This document shows, in pieces, positions 55,772 to 64,000 of a stretch of DNA of 64,000 nucleotides. The translations under genes and the position numbers were made by a program. Under the pieces are notes generated by a model. It did not search any database. It saw only the letters and a list, made by a program, of their open reading frames with translations, and had not been told where the DNA came from. Position 1 is the stretch's first letter. Each line of letters begins with the position of its first letter. Origin of the DNA: Alkalicoccobacillus murimartini (GTDB taxonomy: Bacteria > Bacillota > Bacilli > Bacillales > Bacillaceae_D); the NCBI RefSeq assembly GCF_030813245.1, contig NZ_JAUSUA010000004.1, forward strand, positions 310,001 through 374,000, read 5' to 3'.

Positions 55772-56983
55772 TCAACTCCAGGTGCTCTTCACAGGCTTTT
55801 CTGGTTTAATCATTACTAAAGTTAACAGAAGCGATAACGCACAAAAAATGGCATGCGAAAAGAAAATCATAAAATGATTAAAGTTCATAAGTGCAGCAAA
55901 AACAGGTGGCCCTAGTGCGACTCCAACAAAACGCATGCTGCTGTATAAAGATGTAATCGATCCTCTTTGTTCTTGATCTATACCTTCCGTTACAAACGCA
56001 TCAAGACTTGGTAATGCGGCCCCAATACCTAGACCAGCTGAAAATAAAGCCGTTAACAAGACGTAGATATCTTCAGATAAAGATATCCACAGAATGGATA
56101 AGGTCAGAAGTGCTAAACCTCCTACTGTATACCATTTCATTTTCATTTTATCTTGGCCAATTAACTTTCCTGTTACGTAGGAAGACAAACATAAGGCAGC
56201 TAAGGGGAAAGCAAGGACAACCCCTTTCTTCACACCATGTATACCGTATTCTTTTTCAAGGCTTGTCGATAAATAAAATAACAAACCAAAGATTAAATAC
56301 ATACTTAAACCACCAATAAAAAAGACAATAGACAGCCAACGTCCTTCGCGCTTAAATGTTTCTCGGATCATTTTGACAAAAGCCTTAAATTTTTTCGGCT
56401 TGTCCTTTCGTTTAGGCAGCTTCACAAATACTAAAAGCATGACGATTGATATCAAGCAAAATATAGGGAACGAAAAAAACGGTAGAAACCATACAAAGGA
56501 AGCTAATAAAGCTCCTAAAATCGGGCTAATAACCTTACCAAAGGTGTTAGATGTTTCAACAAGGCCAAGCCCTGCACTGACTTCTTTTTCTGTCGTAAAC
56601 AAGTCCCCAACAAGTGGGAAGGCAATAGGAGCTGCGCCTGCTGCACCGACTCCTTGCAACAACCGTCCTGCGATTAACCAATAGTATGGCGAATCAAATT
56701 TCCACGCAGCTAATCCAGCAAGTGCACCACCAGCTGCAGCAAGCAATAAGCTTGGAATAATCACTTGTTTTCGACCGATATGATCTGATAAATAACCCGC
56801 AACAGGAATACATAAGATCGCAACAATTGAATACACCGTAATTAACAAACTGACCTGAAGTGAACTAATACCTAACTCTTTTTCAATCGTAGGAAGAACA
56901 GGAATTAACATTGAGTTTCCAAGCGTCATGACGAGGGGAATGGATGAAATGGACACGATTCCCCAGATACTTTTTTGCTGCAC
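55772..56983 (-). CDS. MFS drug-efflux type transporter
   Basis: 403 residues, twelve helices. The DHA1 signature GYLSDHIGRKQVI between helices 2 and 3 and the motif C-like segment LGLVETSNTFGKVISPILGALLA near helix 5 indicate a proton antiporter for drugs. I choose GTG 56983 with GGGGGAG eight bases upstream; an ATG 24 bases earlier lacks a site. The substrate cannot be read from the sequence. Confidence 0.85.
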   Translation of the reverse strand: MQQKSIWGIVSISSIPLVMTLGNSMLIPVLPTIEKELGISSLQVSLLITVYSIVAILCIPVAGYLSDHIGRKQVIIPSLLLAAAGGALAGLAAWKFDSPYYWLIAGRLLQGVGAAGAAPIAFPLVGDLFTTEKEVSAGLGLVETSNTFGKVISPILGALLASFVWFLPFFSFPIFCLISIVMLLVFVKLPKRKDKPKKFKAFVKMIRETFKREGRWLSIVFFIGGLSMYLIFGLLFYLSTSLEKEYGIHGVKKGVVLAFPLAALCLSSYVTGKLIGQDKMKMKWYTVGGLALLTLSILWISLSEDIYVLLTALFSAGLGIGAALPSLDAFVTEGIDQEQRGSITSLYSSMRFVGVALGPPVFAALMNFNHFMIFFSHAIFCALSLLLTLVMIKPEKPVKSTWS

Positions 56984-57049
56984 GGACCACTCCCCCTTTT
57001 TTATCATCTCTATCTTGTTAGTATTTAAAAATTACCCTTAACTATACAT

Positions 57050-57098
57050 CCAGAAAAAAAGAAGCTGTTCAGGGAAATGCCCCTTCAACAGCTTCTTG
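57050..57098 (-). terminator. Terminator after ywpF
   Basis: Stem AAGAAGCTGTTGAAGG / CCCTGAACAGCTTCTT with T7 on the minus strand. Confidence 0.9.
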
Positions 57099-57108
57099 AT
57101 CAAAAATT

Positions 57109-57600
57109 CTATAATAATACGTACTTTCCACTTTCTTTCAAATCCTTATAAACTTCATTTAAAGTCTTTTCAGAGTATGAATCAAGATTTTCTGTACGTT
57201 CCTTAAATCGTTCGAGCAAATTCTCATTAGAATGAGCGTCTGTAAGAAGTTCTTCGAGCACATCCTCTAATACGTCATCTCGTCCAAGAACGATACGACC
57301 TTTAAACACAATACTGTACCCGTCACTTAACTCAGTAATTGTCTCAATACTTGTGATCATAGCAGCAGGATGGTTATCTTTACTCGTAATAATTACATTT
57401 AAGAAAACATGACGATTTGCTTTTTGTTCACCTTCAAAGAAATGCATATACTCTTTTGGTACAACCGCATCAATAAACCAAGTGCGTTCGCTATTCTCCA
57501 TATTAATGATGAGCCCATCTGTTAATGGAATTGCTTCCTGCCTGATTGTTTCATTGTCTCCAGCTAATAGATAAAGCGCATAGAGCTTAAATGTCTTCAT
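57109..57600 (-). CDS. ywpF: YwpF-like protein
   Basis: A 163-residue soluble protein. The start MKTFKLYAL and the following IPLTDGLIINMEN and TWFIDAVVPKEY are those of the YwpF family as I remember it. No catalytic motif is seen. I choose ATG 57600 with GGGAGG seven bases upstream; an upstream opening would add nine residues. It is monocistronic with its own terminator. Confidence 0.7.
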   Translation of the reverse strand: MKTFKLYALYLLAGDNETIRQEAIPLTDGLIINMENSERTWFIDAVVPKEYMHFFEGEQKANRHVFLNVIITSKDNHPAAMITSIETITELSDGYSIVFKGRIVLGRDDVLEDVLEELLTDAHSNENLLERFKERTENLDSYSEKTLNEVYKDLKESGKYVLL

Positions 57601-57683
57601 ATTGACACCTCCCATTACAAACCTCATATACTCTTATTTAAACACAGTAGGCATCTTAAGTAAATCTGTTACCTGTATACATA

Positions 57684-57730
57684 AAAAAAGGACAAAGGCT
57701 CCTATAACAGGAACTCTTTATCCTTTTTTG
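57684..57730 (-). terminator. Terminator after the 53-aa gene
   Basis: Imperfect stem AAAAAAGGATAAAGAGTTCCT / AGGAGCCTTTGTCCTTTTTT with T run on the minus strand. A dedicated terminator supports that the small frame is transcribed. Confidence 0.75.
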
Positions 57731-57734
57731 ATTG

Positions 57735-57896
57735 TTACGAGCTTTTTGCTCCTTTAAAGAAATTCTCGATTTGCTTTTGCTCAATCCACTTGATAAAGTC
57801 TTTCTCTGCTACTGTTAACTCTCTATCCAGCTTAGACGTACATTCATCGACCAACTCTTCATATAAATTGTTACATGTCATTAGTAAATGCCCCAT
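57735..57896 (-). CDS. Small hypothetical protein, 53 aa
   Basis: The frame MGHLLMTCNNLYEELVDECT continues with KLDRELTVAEKDFIKWIEQK and ends in a basic tail. It looks like a two-helix protein. I do not recognise the family. The start could be ATG 57896 or 57881; neither has a strong ribosome site (GGGG lies 9-12 bases before the second). Support comes from the terminator immediately after the stop and from its place next to the sda-like gene. It could be another small regulator, but that is a guess. Confidence 0.45.
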   Translation of the reverse strand: MGHLLMTCNNLYEELVDECTSKLDRELTVAEKDFIKWIEQKQIENFFKGAKSS

Positions 57897-58047
57897 TTCT
57901 ACAAGAACTTAACAGCTAAGCATCGCGACTAAAGTGCGCCATCCTCTCCATCAACTTATTCACAAATGTGGACGATATGACTTTTTAATGAACATGGATC
58001 TTTTCATTCCGCATTCAACTTCCTGTCTCAACGTCATACTTATGTTT

Positions 58048-58203
58048 TTAAGTGGTTGAAGCTGCAAAATGTGAATCTAGCTTATGCTGTAAATTACGTT
58101 GTTCAAGCTCTTGATGTAGAAGCATAATAAAATCTTCACTCAAGCTAAGTTCTTTTGCTTTTACAAACGCCTCCACCAACATCTCATTATTTAAATTTTT
58201 CAT
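58048..58203 (-). CDS. sda: Sda-like sporulation histidine kinase inhibitor
   Basis: 51 residues. MKNLNNEMLVEAFVKAKELS and then EDFIMLLHQELEQRNLQHKL align along their length with Sda of B. subtilis (46 residues; two antiparallel helices joined by a short turn). Sda binds KinA and related kinases and blocks the sporulation phosphorelay when replication is disturbed. GGAGGG precedes the ATG. The C-terminal tail is slightly longer than usual. I see no DnaA boxes directly upstream. Confidence 0.85.
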   Translation of the reverse strand: MKNLNNEMLVEAFVKAKELSLSEDFIMLLHQELEQRNLQHKLDSHFAASTT

Positions 58204-58232
58204 TTGCCCTCCACACCACACACTCCTATTTT

Positions 58233-59411
58233 TTAGAATTGATGATTGTCATATGCATGTTTGATTTGATCAAGACCTTTTTGTAAAGTCTCTCGTGGAC
58301 ACGCCAAATTCAAACGCTCAAAATTCTCTCCTTCATCACCAAACATTGCACCATGATTTAGTGCAACCTTTGCCTCTTCAACCAACCATTGCTTTCGTTC
58401 ATCTGCAGTTAACGGAATTTCACTAAAATCAAGCCAAAGCAGATAGGTTCCTTGAGGTTTAACTACTTTCACCTTAGGCATATGTGTCTGGATAAAATCT
58501 ACTGTAAACTGATAATTGTGTTGGACATATTGCATTAACTCTTGGAGCCATTCTTCGCCTTCATTGTAAGCAACTTCTGTCGCAATTCCTGCAAAAGCAT
58601 TTGGACTGTTCATAAATGTACTCTCCAAATACCTTCTTAGATCAAGACGAAGCTTCTTATTTTCAACCACAATGTAAGAGGCAATAATCCCTGCAAGATT
58701 AAATGTTTTTGTTGGAGCTAGGCATGTAAATGTGCGATCTGCCATATCCTCATTAATAGAAGCAAATGGGACATGCTTGTATCCATCAAATAATAGGTCT
58801 GCATGAATCTCATCAGAAACCACTAACAAATCATATTTCTTACAGATCGCAGCCAAATCCTCAAGTTCTTGTATTGTCCAAACACGTCCACCGGGATTAT
58901 GCGGATGACAAAATACAAGCATTTTTGTTTTTTCTGAAATCGATTCTTCAAGCTGAGTAAGATCCATTTTGAATTGACCATTTTCATCTTGAAGAAGGGG
59001 ATTTCTTAAAATTGTTCGATCATTCTGTTTAATTACGTCATAAAAGGGATAATACACCGGTGTTTGGATGATGACTTCGTCTCCAGGGTTGATAAAAGCC
59101 TTCACAAGATTACTAATAGTTGGCACAATACCAACAGTGTGAACAATTGAATTTGAATGAATTTCCCAATCATATCTACGGCTTGCCCAGTTGACAATGG
59201 ATTCGTTCACAGAAGAAGAAGGTGTTATATATCCAAATACTCCTTGCTGTACTCTTTTGGTTAGTGCATCAAGAACAGGTTGAGGCGCTTTGAAATCCAT
59301 ATCTGCCACCCATAATGGAAGCAAATCACTTGCACCATAACGTGTTTCAACACCGTCCCATTTCAACGAATTTGTTCCTTTTCTATCAATTACTTCATCA
59401 AAACGATACAT
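58233..59411 (-). CDS. patB: PatB/MalY-type PLP C-S lyase or aminotransferase
   Basis: 392 residues, fold type I PLP enzyme of the MalY/PatB group. DMDFKAPQPVLDAL at the N-terminus, HNPGGRVWT, SDEIHADL, and PLP lysine in APTKTFNLAG (near residue 237) are visible. PatB acts as cystathionine beta-lyase and C-S lyase, releasing homocysteine or thiols. AAGGAG lies ten bases before the ATG. It is monocistronic; sda lies 29 bp downstream on the same strand and may share its transcript. Confidence 0.9.
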   Translation of the reverse strand: MYRFDEVIDRKGTNSLKWDGVETRYGASDLLPLWVADMDFKAPQPVLDALTKRVQQGVFGYITPSSSVNESIVNWASRRYDWEIHSNSIVHTVGIVPTISNLVKAFINPGDEVIIQTPVYYPFYDVIKQNDRTILRNPLLQDENGQFKMDLTQLEESISEKTKMLVFCHPHNPGGRVWTIQELEDLAAICKKYDLLVVSDEIHADLLFDGYKHVPFASINEDMADRTFTCLAPTKTFNLAGIIASYIVVENKKLRLDLRRYLESTFMNSPNAFAGIATEVAYNEGEEWLQELMQYVQHNYQFTVDFIQTHMPKVKVVKPQGTYLLWLDFSEIPLTADERKQWLVEEAKVALNHGAMFGDEGENFERLNLACPRETLQKGLDQIKHAYDNHQF

Positions 59412-59643
59412 CTCGACACTCCTTCATTCTGTCTAACACATTCATCCATTGTTAGAGCCATCCATCTCTTTAATTCGATAAAACACTTGCAATTCCTTTC
59501 ATTTCTTCAAAGCTTTCGTTCGACGAATTTCGGTATTCGGTTAGATTATGTTCATTCTACACATGCTTGTAATCAAAAATCAATTGTTTAGGACTTGTTT
59601 AATAAAGGAATGGTAAGGTCAGATAAACGAAAAGGAGCAGGTC

Positions 59644-61089
59644 ATGAGCAAACATTTCTTTAGCAAAAGACATCTACTAGTCATCATTCCAATCTTATTT
59701 GTACTTATTTATGTAGGCACTATTATTTATGGTGTAAATCGACCTCTTCCTCACGAAGATCTATCCTACCAAAGTGAACTAAAACCAGTTATAGAACCAA
59801 CTTTTCTAAAAGACTTAGCTTATGAGCAAGATCAGGAGCGAATGTTTGATGAGGAAATATTCACGTATATCAAAGAGATGATTCAAAGCGCTGATGACTT
59901 TGTCTTATTTGATATGTTTCTGTTTAACAATCTATATGCAGAAGAAGACAATTTCCCCGCATTAGCTAAAGAAATGTCGGACGAACTAATCAACAAGAAA
60001 CAAAATGACCCACATGTTAACATTACCGTAATCACTGACCCTGTTAATACAATGTATAGTGCGATCTTTCCAGAACATCTTCAAAACCTAACCGATGCTG
60101 ATATTCCAGTGATCATTAGTGATCTAGATACACTTCGAGACTCTAACCCGCTTTATTCAGGGATCTATAGAATGTTTTTTCAATGGGGTACGTTAGAATG
60201 GGTGGGCGGATTACCTAATCCATTAGGCTCAAACGGCGAGGACGTCACATTACATTCCTATCTCACCTCGTTAAATGGAAAAGCTAATCATCGTAAAGTG
60301 ATCATTAGCGATGGCGAGGGGTTAATTAGCTCTGGTAACCCGCATGATGCGAGTGCTTATCATAATAATACAGCCATTGCTTTTAAAGGTGGTTTGGTTG
60401 ATGATTTATTGATCACTGAAGAAGCCGTTGCGAATTATTCAGCCAATCAGTCTATCACCACAAATGATCCATCCTCTGAACCTTCAGATGAAGAGTCGGA
60501 CGTATATGGGCAAATTTTAACGGAAAGTAAGATTCATGAGCGAGCTTTATCCATGATTAATGAAGCAGCAGAAGGAGATACCATTTGGATCGGTCTACTG
60601 TATTTGTCTGAATCGAACATTTGTGACGCCTTAGTTTACGCAGCCAATCGCAATGTATCTGTACAAATCATCCTAGATCAAAACATAGAATCATTTGGCA
60701 ACAAAAAGATTGGTCTACCTAATAAACCTGTCGCTTATCAATTATTAGATCAAACAGACGATAATCTTCAAATTCGTTGGTATGAATCAGATAAGGAACA
60801 GTATCACCCGAAGTTACTTTTTCTTGATTCTGATGATTCAGCTCAGATTCTAAGCGGATCTGCCAATTTTACACGTCGAAATCTTGAAGATCTTAATTTG
60901 GAAACAAACATTTACCTATCAGCAGAACCAGATGCAGAAATCGCTAACGACATTCGAACGTATTTTGAACGAATCTGGTCAAATGAAGATGGCATTTACA
61001 CAGCCGATTATGAGACACATAAGGATGAATCTTTATGGCTAAGAGCTATCTTTACGGTACAAAAACTTACGAAGCTTTCAACATTTTAA
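59644..61089 (+). CDS. Phospholipase D-family membrane-anchored enzyme
   Basis: 481 residues. One N-terminal membrane segment (residues 10-29) probably leaves the rest outside the membrane. Two HKD motifs are present: HRKVIISDGEGLISSGN near residue 215 and HPKLLFLDSDDSAQILSGSANFT near 388. This arrangement occurs in cardiolipin synthase-like and other PLD proteins, but the long acidic spacer (TTNDPSSEPSDEESD, residues 277-291) and single membrane helix differ from classical Cls. The substrate is open: phospholipid or extracellular nucleic acid. Confidence 0.85.
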   Translation: MSKHFFSKRHLLVIIPILFVLIYVGTIIYGVNRPLPHEDLSYQSELKPVIEPTFLKDLAYEQDQERMFDEEIFTYIKEMIQSADDFVLFDMFLFNNLYAEEDNFPALAKEMSDELINKKQNDPHVNITVITDPVNTMYSAIFPEHLQNLTDADIPVIISDLDTLRDSNPLYSGIYRMFFQWGTLEWVGGLPNPLGSNGEDVTLHSYLTSLNGKANHRKVIISDGEGLISSGNPHDASAYHNNTAIAFKGGLVDDLLITEEAVANYSANQSITTNDPSSEPSDEESDVYGQILTESKIHERALSMINEAAEGDTIWIGLLYLSESNICDALVYAANRNVSVQIILDQNIESFGNKKIGLPNKPVAYQLLDQTDDNLQIRWYESDKEQYHPKLLFLDSDDSAQILSGSANFTRRNLEDLNLETNIYLSAEPDAEIANDIRTYFERIWSNEDGIYTADYETHKDESLWLRAIFTVQKLTKLSTF

Positions 61090-61097
61090 CCTCATGT

Positions 61098-61132
61098 AAG
61101 CAGGATGCAGAAACACTGTATTCTGCTTTTTT
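61098..61132 (+). terminator. Terminator after the PLD gene
   Basis: Stem GCAGGATGCAG / CTGTATTCTGC (two G-U pairs) followed by T6. Confidence 0.85.
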
Positions 61133-61140
61133 GCTGCTCT

Positions 61141-61169
61141 CTGACATCTAGTAATGAGTGTGATAAACT
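61141..61169 (+). promoter_or_regulatory. Putative promoter of the ABC-F gene
   Basis: CTGACA, 17 bp, TAAACT, 37 bp before the chosen start codon. The -35 is good, the -10 is weak. Confidence 0.4.
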
Positions 61170-61205
61170 AGGATGTAAAGATTGTAGCAAAGAAGGGTGT
61201 TAAAG

Positions 61206-62759
61206 ATGAGTGTTTTATCTGTTAGTAAACTAAGCCATGGGTTTGGTGATCGTGCTATTTTTCAAGACGTTTCTTTTCGATTATTAAAAGGAGAGCATAT
61301 TGGTTTAATTGGTGCGAATGGTGAAGGAAAATCATCCTTCATGAATATTATTACCGGCAAACTGATGCCAGATGAAGGTAAGGTTGAATGGTCCAAAAAT
61401 GTTCGTATCGGCTATTTAGATCAACATACCAATTTACAAAAAGGACAAACCATGAGAGATGTGCTGAAAGGCGCATTTAAGTATCTTTTTGATATGGAAG
61501 CTGATATGAACGCCCTATATGAAAAAATGGGTGAGGTCGATGCTGAACAACTCGAAAAGCTATTAGAAGAAGTTGGTGTCATCCAAGATACACTGACAAA
61601 TAACGACTTTTATATTGTCGATACAAAAGTGGACGAGATTGCCCGCGGACTTGGATTGGAAGAAATTGGACTCGACAAAGATGTAACAGATTTAAGTGGA
61701 GGACAACGAACAAAGGTTTTATTAGCTAAGCTCCTACTTGAGAAACCAGATATCCTACTTCTCGATGAGCCAACAAACTATCTTGATGAACAACATATTA
61801 ACTGGCTAACAAGATATTTGCAGGACTATGAAAATGCCTTTATTCTTATTTCTCATGATATACCTTTCTTAAATCGTGTTGTTAATTTGATCTATCATAT
61901 GGAAAACCAGGAACTAAACCGCTATGTAGGGGATTATGAACATTTTCTTGAAGTACATGAGATGAAAAAACAACAACTCGAGTCTGCCTTTAAAAGACAG
62001 CAACAAGAGATTTCTCAACTAAAAGATTTTGTAGCACGAAACAAAGCTCGTGTATCTACTCGAAATATGGCCATGTCCCGTCAGAAAAAGCTAGATAAGA
62101 TGGACGTCATTGAACTTGCGAAAGAAAAACCAAAACCAGATTTTCATTTCCATACTGCACGTACACCTTCTAAATATATATTTGAGGCAAAAGACTTAGT
62201 TATTGGTTATGACGAACCATTAACAAGACCCTTAGATCTCGAGTTAATACGCAATTCAAAGATTGCCTTAACAGGTGCGAATGGTATTGGTAAAACAACC
62301 TTATTAAAGAGTCTACTAAGATTAATTGAGCCTCTTTCTGGAAATGTCATTAGAGGTGATTACCAAGAAGTCGGTTACTTTGAACAAGAGGTAAAGGATT
62401 CAAATAAGACATGTATCGAGGAAATATGGGACACATTCCCATCATTTACTCAGCAAGAAGTACGTTCTGCATTAGCTAGATGTGGCCTCACGACTAAACA
62501 TATCGAGAGCAAAATTATGGTGTTGAGTGGTGGAGAGAAAGCAAAAGTACGTCTTTGCAAGCTAATGAACAGTCAAACGAACATTCTTATATTGGATGAG
62601 CCAACCAATCACCTTGATGTTGATGCAAAAGCAGAATTAAAAAGAGCCCTACAAGAGTACAAAGGAACGGTTTTATTAATCTGCCACGAACCTGAGTTTT
62701 ATGAAGGATTGGTCACAGACATATGGAACTGTGAAGATTGGACCACAAAAGTCATCTAA
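61206..62759 (+). CDS. yfmM: ABC-F family ATPase (YfmM-like)
   Basis: 517 residues, two ABC domains and no membrane segment. Walker A GANGEGKSS is at residues 37-45 and GANGIGKTT near 358. Signatures are LSGGQRTKV near 162 and LSGGEKAKV near 440, with LDEPTN after each. The inter-domain arm (KRQQQEISQLKDF, then VARNKARVSTRNMAMSRQKK) belongs to ABC-F proteins that work on the ribosome E site in translation rescue or antibiotic protection. Length and sequence fit YfmM. I choose ATG 61206 eight bases after GAAGGG. Confidence 0.9.
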   Translation: MSVLSVSKLSHGFGDRAIFQDVSFRLLKGEHIGLIGANGEGKSSFMNIITGKLMPDEGKVEWSKNVRIGYLDQHTNLQKGQTMRDVLKGAFKYLFDMEADMNALYEKMGEVDAEQLEKLLEEVGVIQDTLTNNDFYIVDTKVDEIARGLGLEEIGLDKDVTDLSGGQRTKVLLAKLLLEKPDILLLDEPTNYLDEQHINWLTRYLQDYENAFILISHDIPFLNRVVNLIYHMENQELNRYVGDYEHFLEVHEMKKQQLESAFKRQQQEISQLKDFVARNKARVSTRNMAMSRQKKLDKMDVIELAKEKPKPDFHFHTARTPSKYIFEAKDLVIGYDEPLTRPLDLELIRNSKIALTGANGIGKTTLLKSLLRLIEPLSGNVIRGDYQEVGYFEQEVKDSNKTCIEEIWDTFPSFTQQEVRSALARCGLTTKHIESKIMVLSGGEKAKVRLCKLMNSQTNILILDEPTNHLDVDAKAELKRALQEYKGTVLLICHEPEFYEGLVTDIWNCEDWTTKVI

Positions 62760-62790
62760 GATTATATACCAAGTTATAAGGGGAAATAAG

Positions 62791-63411
62791 ATGTCTGAAC
62801 ATACACCGTTTATCGTAGTTGAAGGACCCATTGGGGTGGGTAAAACCACCCTAACAAAATTACTTGCTGCTGAGTTTGGCTTTGCCAGTCTCACTGAGAT
62901 TGTGGAAGAGAATCCATTCCTCGGCAAGTTTTATGAAAACATCGAGGAATGGAGCTTTCAAACTGAAATGTTCTTCCTCTGTAATCGCTATAAACAGCTG
63001 GAGGATACCGCCAAAAAACTACAGGTTGGTGTACCCGTTGTAGCCGATTATCATATTTTTAAAAACTTAATTTTTGCTCGACGTACGTTGCCGGCTGAGC
63101 AGTTGGATAAGTATATCCGAATCTATAATATTTTAACGGAGGAAGTGCCTGAACCTACAGTCATTGTTTATATTCATGCTAGTCTTTCTACTTTATTAAA
63201 ACGTATTAATCAACGTGGGCGAAGTATTGAACAGCATATTGATCCTGAATATCTACAACAGCTTATTTTTGATTATGAAGATGCCATCTCTTCCATGGCT
63301 GCAATGTATCCTCATGTACCGATTGTTAAAATAGATGGAGATCAATACGATTATGTTGAAAAAACTGAGGATCTTGAGTACATATATCATTTAATTCGAG
63401 AGATTTCATAA
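62791..63411 (+). CDS. dgk: Deoxyguanosine kinase (deoxynucleoside kinase family)
   Basis: 206 residues. Salvages deoxyguanosine to dGMP. P-loop EGPIGVGKTT (residues 11-20), EENPFL and the ERS/DRS-like ADYHIFKNLIFA motif, and the lid RINQRGRSIEQ. AAGGGG precedes ATG 62791; an upstream in-frame ATG at 62701 would overlap the ABC-F gene and is unlikely. It forms an operon with dck, 16 bp downstream. Confidence 0.92.
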   Translation: MSEHTPFIVVEGPIGVGKTTLTKLLAAEFGFASLTEIVEENPFLGKFYENIEEWSFQTEMFFLCNRYKQLEDTAKKLQVGVPVVADYHIFKNLIFARRTLPAEQLDKYIRIYNILTEEVPEPTVIVYIHASLSTLLKRINQRGRSIEQHIDPEYLQQLIFDYEDAISSMAAMYPHVPIVKIDGDQYDYVEKTEDLEYIYHLIREIS

Positions 63412-63427
63412 TAAGGAGCTCACCACA

Positions 63428-64000
63428 TTGAACTTACGAGAGAAATATAACATCCCTGATCATGCATTAATCACCGTTGCTGGTACCGTTGGAGTCGGTA
63501 AATCTACATTAACCAAAGCATTGGCTTCTGAATTAGGGTTTCGCACTTCCTATGAGCAAGTGGATAATAACCCATATTTGGACAAGTTCTATGCTGATTT
63601 TGAACGCTGGAGCTTTCATCTACAAATCTATTTTTTAGCGGAACGATTTAAAGAGCAGAAGCTTATGTTTGAAGCTGGTGGAAACTTTATTCAAGATCGC
63701 TCTATTTATGAAGACACAGGTATTTTTGCCAAGATGCATGCAGATAAAGGCACAATGTCTGGGGTCGATTATGCTACGTATAAGAGTCTGTTTGACGCGA
63801 TGGTCATGACTCCCTATTTCCCACATCCAAATTTGTTAATATACTTAGATGGTAGCCTAGAAGATATCTTGAGTCGAATTCAACTTCGAGGACGGGAAAT
63901 GGAAAAGCAGACCCCACTTTCCTATTGGGAAGAGATGTACGGACGCTACCAGAAATGGATTGCTGAGTTTGATGCCTGTCCGGTTCTAAAGATAAACATC
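63428..64000 (+). CDS. dck: Deoxyadenosine/deoxycytidine kinase (3' end cut by window)
   Basis: TTG 63428 opens a frame of 191 codons running off the window end; AAGGAG stands nine bases before it. The N-terminus ITVAGTVGVGKSTLTKALA is the P-loop, followed by VDNNPYLDKFYADFERWSFH, IQDRSIYEDTGIFAKMH with the DRS catalytic motif, and the lid RIQLRGREMEKQ. It matches B. subtilis Dck closely, where about 217 residues are expected. It phosphorylates deoxyadenosine and deoxycytidine. Confidence 0.93.
   Translation, partial: MNLREKYNIPDHALITVAGTVGVGKSTLTKALASELGFRTSYEQVDNNPYLDKFYADFERWSFHLQIYFLAERFKEQKLMFEAGGNFIQDRSIYEDTGIFAKMHADKGTMSGVDYATYKSLFDAMVMTPYFPHPNLLIYLDGSLEDILSRIQLRGREMEKQTPLSYWEEMYGRYQKWIAEFDACPVLKINI

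Noticed and set aside
62701-62790. Longer dgk start at 62701
   Set aside because: It would overlap the ABC-F gene by 59 bp and place 30 unrelated residues before the P-loop region; ATG 62791 has AAGGGG in front.

Overview
The window is a chromosomal segment of a low-GC, endospore-forming Firmicute of the Bacillaceae. The evidence is a gene order that largely follows the B. subtilis yt- region (murC-sftA-ytpRQP-ytoQP-trmB-ytmP-pullulanase, then leuS-yttB-ytqAB-ytpA-ytoA-metK-pckA-ytmA-ytkD). Spore-coat genes, an Sda-like sporulation checkpoint protein, and T-box and SAM-I leaders of Bacillus type agree with this. I infer a relative of the alkaliphilic/halophilic bacilli, but nothing in the sequence fixes the species. 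No rRNA, tRNA, phage, transposase or CRISPR array was found.

Layout. 1-12 kb: the 3' part of the murC reading frame is cut off by the window start; then sftA (FtsK-type DNA translocase), ytpR, ytpQ, a solitary PTS-EIIC-like membrane protein with the thioredoxin ytpP, ytoQ, a YjjX nucleotidase overlapping an M42 peptidase, ytzB, trmB, ytzH and ytmP. 12-20 kb: pullulanase, purU, an orphan HicB-like protein, ytlQ (NERD-like), an lrgAB pair coupled to the RNA phosphodiesterase thpR, and cysteine synthase. 20-27 kb: a small DeoR-type regulator with a long leader, an RsuA-type pseudouridine synthase, three tandem SEDS genes (ftsW, rodA and a divergent third copy) and the lipid II flippase ytgP, which together form a cell-wall cluster. 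27-30 kb: an SMP-30 lactonase, YjbQ, two spore-coat genes (CotW-like, CotX) with sigma-K-like promoters, and a divergent arylamine N-acetyltransferase. 30-41 kb: a Yes-type sugar-uptake locus on the minus strand: kinase, AraC-type response regulator, two duplicated binding lipoproteins, two permeases, a Gfo/Idh/MocA oxidoreductase and YesL, with cre operators for catabolite repression. 41-56 kb: ytfP, leuS with a leucine T-box, an MFS transporter, ytqA-ytqB, beta- and gamma-carbonic anhydrase-like proteins, ytpA, metK with a SAM-I riboswitch, pckA with a CcpN-like operator, ytmA and ytkD. 56-64 kb: an MFS exporter, ywpF, two tiny genes (one is sda), patB, a PLD-family enzyme, a YfmM-type ABC-F protein, and dgk-dck, the last cut by the window end.

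The two most unusual structures are non-coding. Between 48.66 and 49.64 kb lies a nested tandem array: a degenerate CTTGGTA-type motif every 20-21 bp, organised into a 255-bp higher-order repeat present almost four times and containing no gene. A second is a dispersed element of about 250-280 bp seen at about 10.1, 19.7 and 30.3 kb. It ends in a terminator-like hairpin whose stem shows compensatory changes between copies, which suggests a structured RNA or a MITE-like element.
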